The translations under genes and the position numbers were made by a program. The notes under the pieces were generated by a model that did not search any database, was not told the DNA's origin, and saw only the letters and a list, made by a program, of their open reading frames with translations. Positions 8,173 to 16,328 of a stretch of DNA of 32,346 bases are shown piece by piece. This DNA is from Asaia bogorensis (GTDB taxonomy: Bacteria; Pseudomonadota; Alphaproteobacteria; Acetobacterales; Acetobacteraceae): contig CAMATI010000026.1 of assembly GCA_945861095.1 (NCBI GenBank), positions 1-32,346 on the forward strand, in the 5' to 3' direction. How positions within the stretch are numbered: position 1 is the first letter of the stretch; every line of letters starts with the position of its first letter.

Positions 8173-8242
8173 TCGCCGCCTGGCCACATCTCGCTACAAT
8201 TTTTCCCCACCGCTTCCCCCGCCGGCCACCTATTTTCCCTCC

Positions 8243-8965
8243 ATGAACACCAGCCCGCACATCCTGATCGTGGACGATCATCACGAGATTAGAGAGCTCG
8301 TTGCCCGCACCCTCGGCCGCGAAGGGTTCCGCACCAGTTCGGCGGCGGACGGCAAGGCGATGCGCAAGATCCTGGCCGATGGGCGCATCGACCTGATCCT
8401 GCTGGATCTGATGTTGCCCGGAGAGGACGGGCTGTCGCTGTGTCGTGCGGTAAGGGCGGACAGTGACGTGCCGATTATCATGCTGACGGCGAAGGGGGAG
8501 GAAATCGACCGGGTCATCGGCCTGGAAATGGGCGCCGACGACTATCTGCCCAAGCCGTTCGGCAGCCGGGAACTGATCGCCCGCATCCGGGCCGTGCTGC
8601 GCCGCGGGCCGGCCGATCCGGCGCGGGTCGCTCGCCCGACCGCCGCGAAGCAGTATCGCTTCGACCGCTGGGTGCTGGACACCGATACCCGGGACCTGTT
8701 GCGCGCGGATGGCGTCACCGTGCCGCTGAGCACCGGAGAATACGACCTGCTGGTGGTCCTGGTCGAACGCCCGCAACGGGTGTTGAGCCGCGAGCAGTTG
8801 CTGGATCTGGCCCGCGGGCGGGCGGCGGTGGCGTTCGACCGCAGTATCGATACGCAGGTCAGCCGCCTCCGCCGCAAGCTGGAGCTTGACCCGGCCGATC
8901 CAAGATTGATCAAGACGATCTGGGGCGGCGGCTACATGTTCACGCCAGCGGTCGACCCTGCATGA
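8243..8965 (+). CDS. OmpR/PhoB-family response regulator
   Basis: A 240-residue two-domain regulator. The receiver domain (residues 1-118) has the acidic pair D11/D12, the phospho-acceptor D55 in LILLDLMLPGE, T82 and K104 in GADDYLPKPF. The C-terminal winged-helix DNA-binding domain (about 140-235) has LSTGEYDLLVVLVERP, the recognition region SIDTQVSRLRRKLE and the closing IKTIWGGGYMF. The start at 8243 is chosen because the receiver fold begins at once; the upstream in-frame ATG at 8165 would add a polar, Pro-rich tail. No strong ribosome site is seen. Its stop overlaps the start of the histidine kinase (ATGA), so the two are translationally coupled. It probably regulates the divergent Spy-like gene and itself. 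Confidence 0.92.
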   Translation: MNTSPHILIVDDHHEIRELVARTLGREGFRTSSAADGKAMRKILADGRIDLILLDLMLPGEDGLSLCRAVRADSDVPIIMLTAKGEEIDRVIGLEMGADDYLPKPFGSRELIARIRAVLRRGPADPARVARPTAAKQYRFDRWVLDTDTRDLLRADGVTVPLSTGEYDLLVVLVERPQRVLSREQLLDLARGRAAVAFDRSIDTQVSRLRRKLELDPADPRLIKTIWGGGYMFTPAVDPA

Positions 8966-10587
8966 GGCGGTTCTGGCCGAAAACGCTGATCAGCCAGATG
9001 ATCCTGATCCTGCTGGCGGGTCTGGTTGTCTCGCATATGGTCGCCGGCTGGATCTACACATCCGACCGGACCCGGGTTGCCCGTGCGATCGGCGGCTATG
9101 CCGCGGCCCAGCGGATCGCCAACCTGGCCCATCTGATCGACGAAGCGCCGCCGGAATGGCGTGTCCGGCTGATCGCCGCGGCCACCGATCCCAGGCTGCG
9201 GATTTCCCTGTCGTCCCGGCCGCCCCCCACCATCCCGGCGACCTCGGACGCCACCGATCCGCCGATCCGCGCCTATCTGCTGGACCAGCTTCCGCCTGCT
9301 CTGGGCGCCAAATTGCAGGTTCTGGTCACCCGGCCCCCGGGTCAGGCCAGGCCGGAGACGGTTCGGCTGTTCCATCACGACGATGCCTGGCCCGAGCCGA
9401 TCCCGGACGCGGGTGGGGCCTCGGCCGAGGCGGAACGGTTGGGCGCACAGGAGAAAAGCCCCAGGATGCCGCGCCGTCCAACGGTCGCCGATGGCGCTGC
9501 GATGGGCCCCGGGATGCCTGGGACCGGGATGCCTGGATCCGGAATGCATGGTCCCGGAATGCATGGTCCCGGAATGCACGGCATTGGGCCGGGTCCGCGC
9601 CCGGGCGGCCCGGGACCGCCGCACTGGCGGCGCATCCGCGTCTCCATACAACTGACCGATGGGCAGTGGCTGAACTTCAACCTGGGTCTGCCCGACACTG
9701 CGCCGACCACGTCCTGGCAATTCCTGATCGCCATGGGCGTCATGTCCGGCATCGTCATCCTGGCAAGCGTCTGGGCAGTGCGGCGCGCCACCGCGCCCTT
9801 GGGCGTCGTGACCCGGGCCGCTCAACGTCTGGGGCATGACGTGAACGCGCCACCCATCGCGGAAACCGGGTCCGCCGAGATGCGCCAGGCGGCCCAGGCG
9901 TTCAACGACATGCAGGCGCGCCTGCAACGGCTGCTGCAAAACCGGACCACCATGCTGGCCGCCCTGTCACACGACTTGCGCACGCCGTTGACCCTGCTGC
10001 GCCTGCGGATCGAAAGCCTGCGGATTGAGGGATCGCGCGAAACCGAGGAGCGGGACCGTATGCTCGCCAGCGTCGAGACCCTGGACAACATGGTCGATGC
10101 GACCCTGAAATTCGCCCGCGACGCATCCGCGCCGGAGACACGGCGGCGGACCGATCTGACCGCGCTGCTGACGTCCATCGTCGACGACATGGCGGATGCC
10201 GGCATGCCGGTAACGATGGAGCCGGCCGACCCGGTGGTGCTGGAATGCCAGCCGAACGGGTTGCGACGGGCGGTGACCAACCTGCTCGACAACGCGATCA
10301 AATACGGACAGCGCGCCGGGTTGACGCTTCAGACAACCCCGGATCGGGTCCGCATCGTGATCGACGACGACGGCCCGGGCATTCCGGAGGCCGAGTTGCT
10401 CAACGTGTTCGAACCGTATTTCCGCCTGGAGCAGTCGCGCAGCCGCGACACCGGCGGGACCGGCCTGGGCCTGGCGATCGCGCAAACAATCGCGGCGGCG
10501 CATGACGGGCGGATCGTGCTGGCGAACCGGCCGGGTGGAGGTCTGCGCGCGACGGTCGATCTGCCACGATCGTCAGTGTTGTGCTGA
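8962..10587 (+). CDS. Sensor histidine kinase with Met-His-Gly-Pro sensor repeat
   Basis: A 541-residue membrane kinase. Helix 1 is at about residues 10-32, an extracytoplasmic region runs from about 33 to 250, and helix 2 is at about 252-272, followed by HAMP. The dimerisation domain carries the phospho-accepting H337 in LAALSHDLRTPL. The ATPase domain shows the N box NLLDNAIKYG, G1 IDDDGPGIP and G2 TGGTGLGLAIAQ. Within the extracytoplasmic domain, residues 181-209 are a repeat with Met every five residues (M185, M190, M195, M200, M205) and His after the last three. It resembles the Met-His repeat of the divergently encoded Spy-like protein, suggesting both bind the same soft metal; this is inference. 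Coupled to the response regulator by a 4-base overlap. Confidence 0.93.
   Translation: MRRFWPKTLISQMILILLAGLVVSHMVAGWIYTSDRTRVARAIGGYAAAQRIANLAHLIDEAPPEWRVRLIAAATDPRLRISLSSRPPPTIPATSDATDPPIRAYLLDQLPPALGAKLQVLVTRPPGQARPETVRLFHHDDAWPEPIPDAGGASAEAERLGAQEKSPRMPRRPTVADGAAMGPGMPGTGMPGSGMHGPGMHGPGMHGIGPGPRPGGPGPPHWRRIRVSIQLTDGQWLNFNLGLPDTAPTTSWQFLIAMGVMSGIVILASVWAVRRATAPLGVVTRAAQRLGHDVNAPPIAETGSAEMRQAAQAFNDMQARLQRLLQNRTTMLAALSHDLRTPLTLLRLRIESLRIEGSRETEERDRMLASVETLDNMVDATLKFARDASAPETRRRTDLTALLTSIVDDMADAGMPVTMEPADPVVLECQPNGLRRAVTNLLDNAIKYGQRAGLTLQTTPDRVRIVIDDDGPGIPEAELLNVFEPYFRLEQSRSRDTGGTGLGLAIAQTIAAAHDGRIVLANRPGGGLRATVDLPRSSVLC
9511..9585 (+). repeat. Five 15-bp tandem units in the kinase sensor domain
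   Basis: Five in-frame 15-bp units (9511, 9526, 9541, 9556 and 9571) encode GMPGT, GMPGS, GMHGP, GMHGP, GMHGI. Units three and four are identical at the nucleotide level, which points to recent duplication or slippage. The unit length keeps the reading frame. Confidence 0.85.
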
Positions 10588-10612
10588 ACTGCCGCCAACG
10601 ACGGAGGAAGCC

Positions 10613-11125
10613 ATGGACCCGACCGACATTCCCACCCGATTCTGCCGATCGGTAGAGGCCGGCGACGCGACCGCGTTCGCGGCCCTGTTCACCGAGGACG
10701 GGGTCTACCACGATGTTTTCTACGGCGAATTCCGCGGGCGGGAGCGGATCGCCGCCATGCTGTCGGACTGGTTCTACCGTGACGCCTCGGATTTCCGCTG
10801 GGACATGCACACGCCGGTGTTTGACGGTTCGACCCTGTATGCACGCTATGCCTTCAGTTTCGCCTCCAGACTGGCCGGCATGGAAGGCAGGCGCGCGATG
10901 TTCGAGGGCGTGGCCATCATGACCATCCGCGACGGGCTGATCGCCGCGTATCGGGAAGTCGCCAATCCCTGGCCCGGCCTGCAAGATCTGGGCTTTGCCC
11001 CCGGGCGGTTGGAGAAACTCCTGGCCCGCGACATCGCGGCGTTGAAGGGCCGCCCGGAATTTGCCCGTCATCTGCCGAACGACTCTCAATCGCCGCAATC
11101 GTCGCGCCGACCACACCCCATTTGA
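10613..11125 (+). CDS. SnoaL-like / NTF2-superfamily protein
   Basis: A 170-residue protein with the cone-shaped NTF2-like pattern: an N-terminal helix with FCRSVEAGDATAFAALFTEDGVYHDV, then FRGRERIAAMLSDWF, and strands ending in VAIMTIRDGLIAAYREVAN. Members are isomerases, cyclases, hydratases or non-catalytic binding proteins. The buried polar residues that would be catalytic (a His in VYHDV and an acidic residue near IRDG) are present, but a function cannot be given. The start at 10613 has GGAGG at 10603-10607, 5 bases upstream. The gene follows the histidine kinase by 25 bases on the same strand, so it may be co-transcribed with the two-component system. The last ~15 residues are polar and probably disordered. 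Confidence 0.78.
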   Translation: MDPTDIPTRFCRSVEAGDATAFAALFTEDGVYHDVFYGEFRGRERIAAMLSDWFYRDASDFRWDMHTPVFDGSTLYARYAFSFASRLAGMEGRRAMFEGVAIMTIRDGLIAAYREVANPWPGLQDLGFAPGRLEKLLARDIAALKGRPEFARHLPNDSQSPQSSRRPHPI

Positions 11126-11201
11126 CCCTGACGCCCTTGCTCGGCAGATTGCCGCCGCTCCCGCCGGTGGCCGGACGGGACTTTCCCTGGAGACCTGATA
11201 C

Positions 11202-12413
11202 GTGAAGCACATTCCCCTCGCCGGCCTGCTGGCCGCGGCGCTCGCCATTGCGCCGGCACAGGCGCAAATTTCGGACGACGTCGTCAAGATTGCCGTTCTG
11301 ACCGATCTGACCGGGCTCTATTCCGACAACACCGGCAAGGGCACCGTCACCGCCACGCAGATGGCGGTCGAGGATTTCGGCGGCACCGTGCTGGGCAAGA
11401 AGATCGAGATCATCGCCGCGGATCACCAGAACAAGGCCGATGTCGCCTCATCCCTCGCGCGCAAGTGGATCGATGAGGAAAAGGTCGACGTCATCACCTC
11501 GGTCGCCAATTCGGCCGTGGCGCTGGCGACGCAGGGGATCACCCGCGACAAGAACCGCATCCTGCTGAACACCGCCGCGGCGACGTCGGATTTTACCGGC
11601 AAGGCGTGCTCCCCGGTCGGGTTTGGCTGGACCTACGACACCTATGCGCTGGCGGCCGGCACCGGCAAGGCGGTGGTGAAGCAGGGTGGCGATAGCTGGT
11701 ACTTCCTGACAGCCGATTACGCGTTCGGTCATGCGCTGGAGCGCGATACGGCGTCCTTCGTGAAGGAAGCCGGCGGCAAGGTTCTCGGCAGTTCGCGCGT
11801 GCCGATCAACAATGCCGACTTCTCCGCCTTCCTGCTGCAGGCGCAAGGCTCCGGCGCCAAAGTGATCGGCCTGGCCAACGCCGGTGGCGATTTCATCAAC
11901 AGCGTCAAGCAGGCCGCCGAGTTCGGCGTCACCCGCGGTGGCACCCGCCTGGCCGCTCTGCTGGCGGTGATCCACGATTTCCGCTCTCTGGGGCTGAAGG
12001 CCGCGGGCGGTCTGGTGGTGACCGATTTCGGCTACTGGGACCTGAACGACGAGACCCGCGCCTTCTCCGCGCGCTTCATGGCGCGCCACGGCACGCCGCC
12101 GAACTTCATCCATCTGGCCGATTATGGCGCGACCATGCATTACCTGAAGGCGGTGCAGGCGGCGGGCACGGATGAGGCGAAGGCGGTCGCCAAGAAGATG
12201 CGGGAGATGAAGATCAACGATCCCGTGGTGAAGGACGGCTGGATCCGCGAGGACGGCCGCGTGATGCGCGACGCCTGGCTGGTGCAGGTCAAGACGCCCG
12301 AGGAATCCAAAGGCCCCTGGGATTTCTACAAGATCCTGGCCCGCATCCCGGCCGAGGAAGTCATCCGCCCGCTGGACAAGGGCGACTGCCCGCTGGTCGC
12401 AAAGAAGGGATAG
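11202..12413 (+). CDS. ABC transporter substrate-binding protein, branched-chain amino acid type
   Basis: A 403-residue periplasmic binding protein of the Leu/Ile/Val-binding superfamily (Peripla_BP_6 type). The first 22 residues are a signal peptide ending APAQA. The mature part starts with VVKIAVLTDLTGLYSDNTGKG, typical of this family, and continues with IEIIAADHQNKADVA and a central WYFLTADYAFGHALERD. It would bind a small organic solute such as an amino acid or aromatic acid and pass it to membrane permeases, but no permease or ATPase genes are nearby, so it is an orphan in this window. The start is GTG at 11202, supported by GGAGA at 11189-11193 with an 8-base spacer and by the signal peptide. 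A long hairpin lies just downstream. Confidence 0.92.
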   Translation: MKHIPLAGLLAAALAIAPAQAQISDDVVKIAVLTDLTGLYSDNTGKGTVTATQMAVEDFGGTVLGKKIEIIAADHQNKADVASSLARKWIDEEKVDVITSVANSAVALATQGITRDKNRILLNTAAATSDFTGKACSPVGFGWTYDTYALAAGTGKAVVKQGGDSWYFLTADYAFGHALERDTASFVKEAGGKVLGSSRVPINNADFSAFLLQAQGSGAKVIGLANAGGDFINSVKQAAEFGVTRGGTRLAALLAVIHDFRSLGLKAAGGLVVTDFGYWDLNDETRAFSARFMARHGTPPNFIHLADYGATMHYLKAVQAAGTDEAKAVAKKMREMKINDPVVKDGWIREDGRVMRDAWLVQVKTPEESKGPWDFYKILARIPAEEVIRPLDKGDCPLVAKKG

Positions 12414-12452
12414 GCACTCACCCGCCCACGCGGTGTGAACGCGCCTTCCGTC

Positions 12453-12490
12453 GCCGCCGCCATAGGGCCCACGGGTCCCATGGCGGCGGC
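12453..12490 (+). terminator. Long hairpin terminator after the binding-protein gene
   Basis: GCCGCCGCCAT (12453-12463) and ATGGCGGCGGC (12480-12490) form a perfect 11-bp stem. A GGG/CCC pair extends it inward past a bulged A. It begins 39 bases after the stop codon of the substrate-binding protein. No T tract follows. Confidence 0.6.
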
Positions 12491-12511
12491 GGATACCGCT
12501 CGTGTCCCCTG

Positions 12512-12590
12512 ATCGTCATTGCCGGACTTGATCCCCCTACCCGCCCCTTTGGCGTTGCGGCGCGGGTGCCGGATCAAGTTCGGCAATGAT
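12512..12590. repeat. REP-like palindromic element, copy 1
   Basis: An element of about 79 bp whose ends are inverted: ATTGCCGGACTTGATCC (12518-12534) against GGATCAAGTTCGGCAAT (12571-12587), with one mismatch. The middle is the GC-rich CTACCCGCCCC region and GCGGCGCGGGT. A second copy in the same orientation is at 20842-20924, and a half copy is at 7418-7437. It is intergenic, downstream of a terminator. It fits the non-autonomous REP/BIME class seen in many alphaproteobacteria; no RAYT transposase is in the window. Confidence 0.75.
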
Positions 12591-12674
12591 GCTCAGGACG
12601 GGGTGCCAGCCGAGCGTTTTGCGGATTTTTTGGGCGGGGATGATCCGAGAAGCATCGGCGTCCGTAGGATCGCC

Positions 12675-13076
12675 ATGATGCCAATCACCGCGCTCTATGC
12701 CGCCCTGCTGACCCCGATTTTCGTGCTGTTGTCGGTGCGGGTCATCGGTCAGCGCCGTGGCGGCCGTGTCGCGGTCGGCGATGGCGGAAATCCCGCGCTG
12801 CTGCGGCGCATGCGAGTCCAGGCGAATTTCGCCGAATATGTGCCGCTGGCGCTGATCCTGATCGCGCTGACGGAAAGCCTCCATACGCCGAACTGGCTGG
12901 TCCACGCCCTGGGACTGCTGCTGTTGGCCGGGCGGGCGTCGCACGCGGCCGGGATGTCGCAAGAGGCGGAGCGATTTCAATTTCGTGTTGCGGGCGTGGC
13001 GGCCACGTTCACCGTAATGATCGCGGCGGCCGTCCTGTGCGTCGTCGGTGCGGTGCGTTCGGGCGCGTTGTTCTGA
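12675..13076 (+). CDS. MAPEG family membrane protein
   Basis: A 133-residue integral membrane protein of the MAPEG superfamily (membrane-associated eicosanoid/glutathione metabolism). Four hydrophobic helices are visible, at about residues 4-22, 57-72, 77-93 and 108-128. The family signature lies between helices 1 and 2: NPALLRRMRVQANFAEYVPL, where the Arg-x-x-x-Asn-x-x-Glu pattern forms the glutathione site. Bacterial members are mostly uncharacterised glutathione transferases or peroxidases. The start at 12675 has AGGA 5 bases upstream; upstream in-frame sequence overlaps the REP-like repeat and is not credible coding. It is convergent with the carbonic anhydrase gene, 9 bases apart. Confidence 0.88.
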   Translation: MMPITALYAALLTPIFVLLSVRVIGQRRGGRVAVGDGGNPALLRRMRVQANFAEYVPLALILIALTESLHTPNWLVHALGLLLLAGRASHAAGMSQEAERFQFRVAGVAATFTVMIAAAVLCVVGAVRSGALF

Positions 13077-13085
13077 CGGCAAAGC

Positions 13086-13712
13086 CTATTCTGGCAACGA
13101 CGCCGGCACACAATTGAACACCCCGTCCGGCCCCAACAAGCTTAGCTCCCCGGTCCTGATGTCAAAATGCGCCCCTTGCAGGTGCAATCGGCCGGACGCC
13201 ACCCGATCAGCGATCCACGGGAACGTCATCAGGTTGTCCAGCGACAGTTTCACCGTCTCCTGCTCGCAGCAGAGCTGCCGATCCGTGCCGTCGTCGCATG
13301 CCAAGGCCCGGTCCCTGGCGCGCGCGGCGAGGCCGATCCAACCGGCGACGAAGTCGGATGCCTCGGGCGGCACGCCTTGCAGCAACGCCCGGACGCCGCC
13401 GCACAGACCGTGGCCCATCACCAGCAACTGGCTGATTTCCAGCACGCGCACGCCGAATTCCAGCGCGGCGCTGGTGCCGTGATAGCCGCTGTCCGGCGCA
13501 TAAGGCGGCACCAGATTGGCGACGTTGCGCACCACGAAAAGTTCGCCTGGGCCGGCATCGAAGATCATCCCCGGATCGACGCGGCTATCGGCGCAGGACA
13601 CGACCATGGCCCTGGGCTGCTGGCCCTCATCGGCCAGCCCCTCGAACATCCGCCGCCGCTCGGGCCATTGGCCGCCACGGAAACGATGATAGCCTTCCAG
13701 CAGGCGCTGCAT
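13086..13712 (-). CDS. Beta-class carbonic anhydrase
   Basis: A 208-residue cytosolic zinc enzyme interconverting CO2 and bicarbonate. Zinc ligands are C40 in SCADSRVDP, H101 and C104 in MGHGLCGG; the D42/R44 catalytic dyad is present. Length and motif spacing match beta carbonic anhydrases of clade B type, and LFVVRNVANLVPPY is also family-typical. The start at 13712 is the first Met and gives the normal N-terminal helix RLLEGYHRFR. Bicarbonate supply would serve carboxylases and pyrimidine or arginine synthesis; with argB 4 kb away this is only a loose link. No co-transcribed gene is seen: a 188-base gap separates it from the next minus-strand gene, whose stop is at 13901. Confidence 0.95.
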   Translation of the reverse strand: MQRLLEGYHRFRGGQWPERRRMFEGLADEGQQPRAMVVSCADSRVDPGMIFDAGPGELFVVRNVANLVPPYAPDSGYHGTSAALEFGVRVLEISQLLVMGHGLCGGVRALLQGVPPEASDFVAGWIGLAARARDRALACDDGTDRQLCCEQETVKLSLDNLMTFPWIADRVASGRLHLQGAHFDIRTGELSLLGPDGVFNCVPASLPE

Positions 13713-13900
13713 GGGTCAGCCCCCCGCCGGGTGGGTGGGCTGTTGGCCGGGGTGAGCAACGGTCATGGGAACCTGGCGGAGTATGGTTGCGGGCAATCGG
13801 AGCATACGCGGGCAACTACCAGATGAGCCGATGCTTGGCGACATGTCTCTGACCTGTCGGCACTCGCGCCCGGGAAAGCATCCCTCCTACCGCCATTCCC

Positions 13901-14452
13901 CTATCGCGCCGTCTCCAATTGACGCATGTAGGCACGATACGCGCCGGCGTAGCGTTCCCCGCGATGGAACTGCTTGAACAGGGTCACCACATCCCGGGTC
14001 AGGGTCAGGCGGATCCTGGGGTTCCTGGTCGCGGTAATCGTCACCGATGGTTGCTGCGGCGACAGCAGCACCTGAATGCCCGCATCGTTGGCGGAATCGC
14101 CGAGTTGCTCGGCCAGCACATGGCACCCCACCAGTCCCAGCCGACGCAGGTCCCGCACCCCGTCGCCGGGACGGAAGTCGTCGCGGTCCCGGATGTCGGA
14201 GAACAGATCCTCCCGCAAACATCGCTTGAATGCCACGCGAGTGGTGCGCGGGTGGGACAGTTCCTCGATCAAGCGACCATCCAATGGCAGGATCGCGGCG
14301 ACGCGGTTGTCGCGACCGTCCGACGACGCGCGCCGGAACAGGATCACGGCGTCGGTGCCGTAGTCATGCCGGGTGGACAGGGTCAGCCCCTGCTCGCGCG
14401 CGATTTCGTGCAGTGCCCGAACGAATGTCGCATCCTCGACGAGCCGTGTCAT
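13901..14452 (-). CDS. Hypothetical protein, 183 residues
   Basis: I do not recognise this protein. It is soluble, has no signal peptide or membrane segment, and looks like mixed alpha/beta. The N-terminal half has TRHDYGTDAVILFRRA and VAAILPLDGRLIEEL; the C-terminal end is basic and aromatic (FKQFHRGERYAGAYRAYMRQ). No catalytic motif is apparent. The codon pattern and a ribosome-site-like AGAGG about 7 bases before the start at 14452 support it as a real gene. It lies downstream of the AEC transporter gene on the same strand, with a 76-base gap, so it may be co-transcribed with it. Confidence 0.65.
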   Translation of the reverse strand: MTRLVEDATFVRALHEIAREQGLTLSTRHDYGTDAVILFRRASSDGRDNRVAAILPLDGRLIEELSHPRTTRVAFKRCLREDLFSDIRDRDDFRPGDGVRDLRRLGLVGCHVLAEQLGDSANDAGIQVLLSPQQPSVTITATRNPRIRLTLTRDVVTLFKQFHRGERYAGAYRAYMRQLETAR

Positions 14453-14528
14453 AAAGCGCCTCTTACCTGCGGAACGTCATTCAAACATCCACAGATGAAG
14501 GAAGCGTTGACACCGCATACAGGCCGGA

Positions 14529-15461
14529 TCAGGGCGCCAGGAAAATCAACAGGACCGAAAGGGTCGCGAAGGACAGAACGGTCGAGACCAGGATCGTGCC
14601 CGACGTCGAGGCGGCTTCCCGCCCATACAGACGCGCCAGGATGAATGCCCCCGCACCGGTGGGCATGGCGGCCATTAGCACCGCGGTTTCCGCCCAAAGC
14701 GGTGGCAAGGTGAAGACATGGAACGCCAGCACCCAAACCACCGCCGGCTGCACGAACAGTTTCAACACCACCAATCGCGTGACCAGGCCGGGCTGAAATC
14801 GCTCGGTCGTTTCCCCCAGCATCAGACCGGTGGCGACCAGGGCGCAGGGTGTCGCGGCGCCGCCCATCAGGGTCAGGAACCGGTCCGCCGCCAATGGTAA
14901 TTCCAGGCCCGCCATCGCCAGTGCCAGGCCGGCGACCGGCGCCAGCAGCAGCGGATTGGTGGCCAGCGCCCGCCCGACCCGCAGCACGATGCGGCGAAAA
15001 CCCGGGGCGCCGGCGCGGTCCGTTTCCAGCAGCGCGATCGCCACACCGAATTGCGGACAGGCGGTGATGACCATGGTGATCACGCCCGGGACCAGGCTGT
15101 CGTCCCCGAACGCCATGCGGCAGAGCGGAATGCCCATATAACCGGTGTTGCAGAACGTCGCGCTGAGCGCCTGCAAGGCGGTGTTGCCGAGCGGCGTGCT
15201 CCGGCGCCATGACAGGAGCATGGACAGCATGAAGGGAATCGCGATCCCCAGCCCGAACGCGGCCAACAGCCCCCCATTGGCCAGATGCGCCGGCTGGATA
15301 TGCGCCATAGCCTGGAACAACACCGCGGGCAGCGCGAGATAGACCACGAACTGGTTCAGCGCGCCCGTGACCTCTCGCCCCAGCAGGCGATAGCGCGCGG
15401 CCAGCGCCCCGGTCAGGATCAGTCCAAAGACCGGCAAGGCAATCGAGACGACGACAAGCAC
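14529..15461 (-). CDS. AEC family transporter
   Basis: A protein of about 310 residues with roughly ten hydrophobic helices, matching the auxin efflux carrier (AEC) family, whose bacterial members export malate, malonate or other organic acids. Family landmarks are the first helix IALPVFGLILTGALAARY, the LNQFVVYLALPAVLF segment, TFCNTGYMGIPL around helix 4 and the late MGGAATPCALVATGL and LMAAMPTGAGAFILA. The start is not certain: GTG at 15461 gives the usual length and places helix 1 at the N-terminus, while the first ATG in frame (15623) would add 54 Arg-rich residues. The gene is divergent from the VOC protein, sharing a 182-base regulatory region. Confidence 0.85.
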   Translation of the reverse strand: MLVVVSIALPVFGLILTGALAARYRLLGREVTGALNQFVVYLALPAVLFQAMAHIQPAHLANGGLLAAFGLGIAIPFMLSMLLSWRRSTPLGNTALQALSATFCNTGYMGIPLCRMAFGDDSLVPGVITMVITACPQFGVAIALLETDRAGAPGFRRIVLRVGRALATNPLLLAPVAGLALAMAGLELPLAADRFLTLMGGAATPCALVATGLMLGETTERFQPGLVTRLVVLKLFVQPAVVWVLAFHVFTLPPLWAETAVLMAAMPTGAGAFILARLYGREAASTSGTILVSTVLSFATLSVLLIFLAP

Positions 15462-15643
15462 GCGATGGTCCCGATCCTGTGGCCTGATCCGGCTCCTTAC
15501 CGCGATGCGGCGCGCTCGGCCACCACACCCGATGTCGGCCCGCCGCATGAAACCGGACCGCGGCGATGGTCGTAGCGGTCGCTTGCGTTCGGCGCCGCCG
15601 CACCGTTGAATGCGGCCCGTCAAGCAATCGAAGGGGAACGACC

Positions 15644-16183
15644 ATGGGGACCATTCGCGCGCGCCTCGCCCATGTTGGCGTGTACGCCCACGACAAGCCG
15701 AAGCTGGAGCATTTCTACACCACCGTGCTGGGCCTGATGATCACCGACAAGGGCCAAGGCCGAGGCGGCGTCGAGCTGACCTTCATGAGCGCCAATCCGG
15801 AGAATCACCACCAGTTCGTGCTGGTCAGCGGCCGGCCCGACACGGCGGGATTCAATCCGATCAACCAGATTTCCTTCATGGTGGACAGCCTGTCGGACCT
15901 GCGGGAAGTGCACGGACGCGCCCTCACCCACGGTGCCACCGACATGCGCGTGGTCAGCCACGGCAACGCGTGGTCGTGCTATTTCAAGGACCCGGAAGGC
16001 AATACGGTGGAGGCTTATCTGGACTCGCCGTTCCATGTGCCGCAGCCGCATGGCGTGCCGCTGGACCTGACCAAGTCCGACGCCGATATCCTGCGGGAAA
16101 CCGAGGACGCCTGCCGCAAGGACCCGGGCTTCATGCCGATCGAGGCCTTCAAGCAGAGCCTCGCCACCCGTCTGGCGAATTAA
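15644..16183 (+). CDS. VOC family protein (extradiol dioxygenase-like)
   Basis: A 179-residue single-unit vicinal oxygen chelate protein with two beta-alpha-beta-beta-beta modules (about residues 6-65 and 72-130). It resembles small biphenyl-2,3-diol dioxygenase-like proteins. H10 in LAHVGVYAHD and E123 in NTVEAYLD fit two of the usual metal ligands, but the position that is normally His in NHIAF is Gln75 here (NQISFMV). The metal site or the reaction may therefore differ from ring cleavage. The ~50-residue C-terminal extension is polar and ends in a helix. The start at 15644 has AGGGGA 6 bases upstream. It is divergent from the AEC transporter, which could export or import its substrate; this is inference. 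Confidence 0.87.
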   Translation: MGTIRARLAHVGVYAHDKPKLEHFYTTVLGLMITDKGQGRGGVELTFMSANPENHHQFVLVSGRPDTAGFNPINQISFMVDSLSDLREVHGRALTHGATDMRVVSHGNAWSCYFKDPEGNTVEAYLDSPFHVPQPHGVPLDLTKSDADILRETEDACRKDPGFMPIEAFKQSLATRLAN

Positions 16184-16186
16184 AGT

Positions 16187-16202
16187 CGGTCCGGCCGGAC
16201 CG
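16187..16202. terminator. 16-bp palindrome right after the VOC gene
   Basis: CGGTCCGGCCGGACCG is a perfect 16-bp palindrome starting 3 bases after the VOC stop codon. GTCGGT (16185-16190) and ACCGAC (16206-16211) offer an alternative outer stem. As RNA the palindrome itself must open a small loop. It may terminate transcription or be a binding site. Confidence 0.4.
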
Positions 16203-16328
16203 GAAACCGACAACCGGTCTGGCCGGCTGGCTTGGTTGATGATCGCGCCGGACCTTACGGGGTACCCATCGTTTTGGCGTTCGGCCAGGAGGCTGTATGG
16301 AAGCGGGCCTGACCGCTTCGGATCCCGC

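Noticed and set aside
8155..8200. TTGACA and TACAAT as one sigma-70 promoter
   Set aside because: The boxes are 34 bases apart, twice the usual spacing. At most TACAAT is a -10 with a different -35.
14449..15696. 415-codon minus-strand frame overlapping the AEC transporter
   Set aside because: Different frame from the clear transporter, Arg/Gly-rich, no membrane helices.
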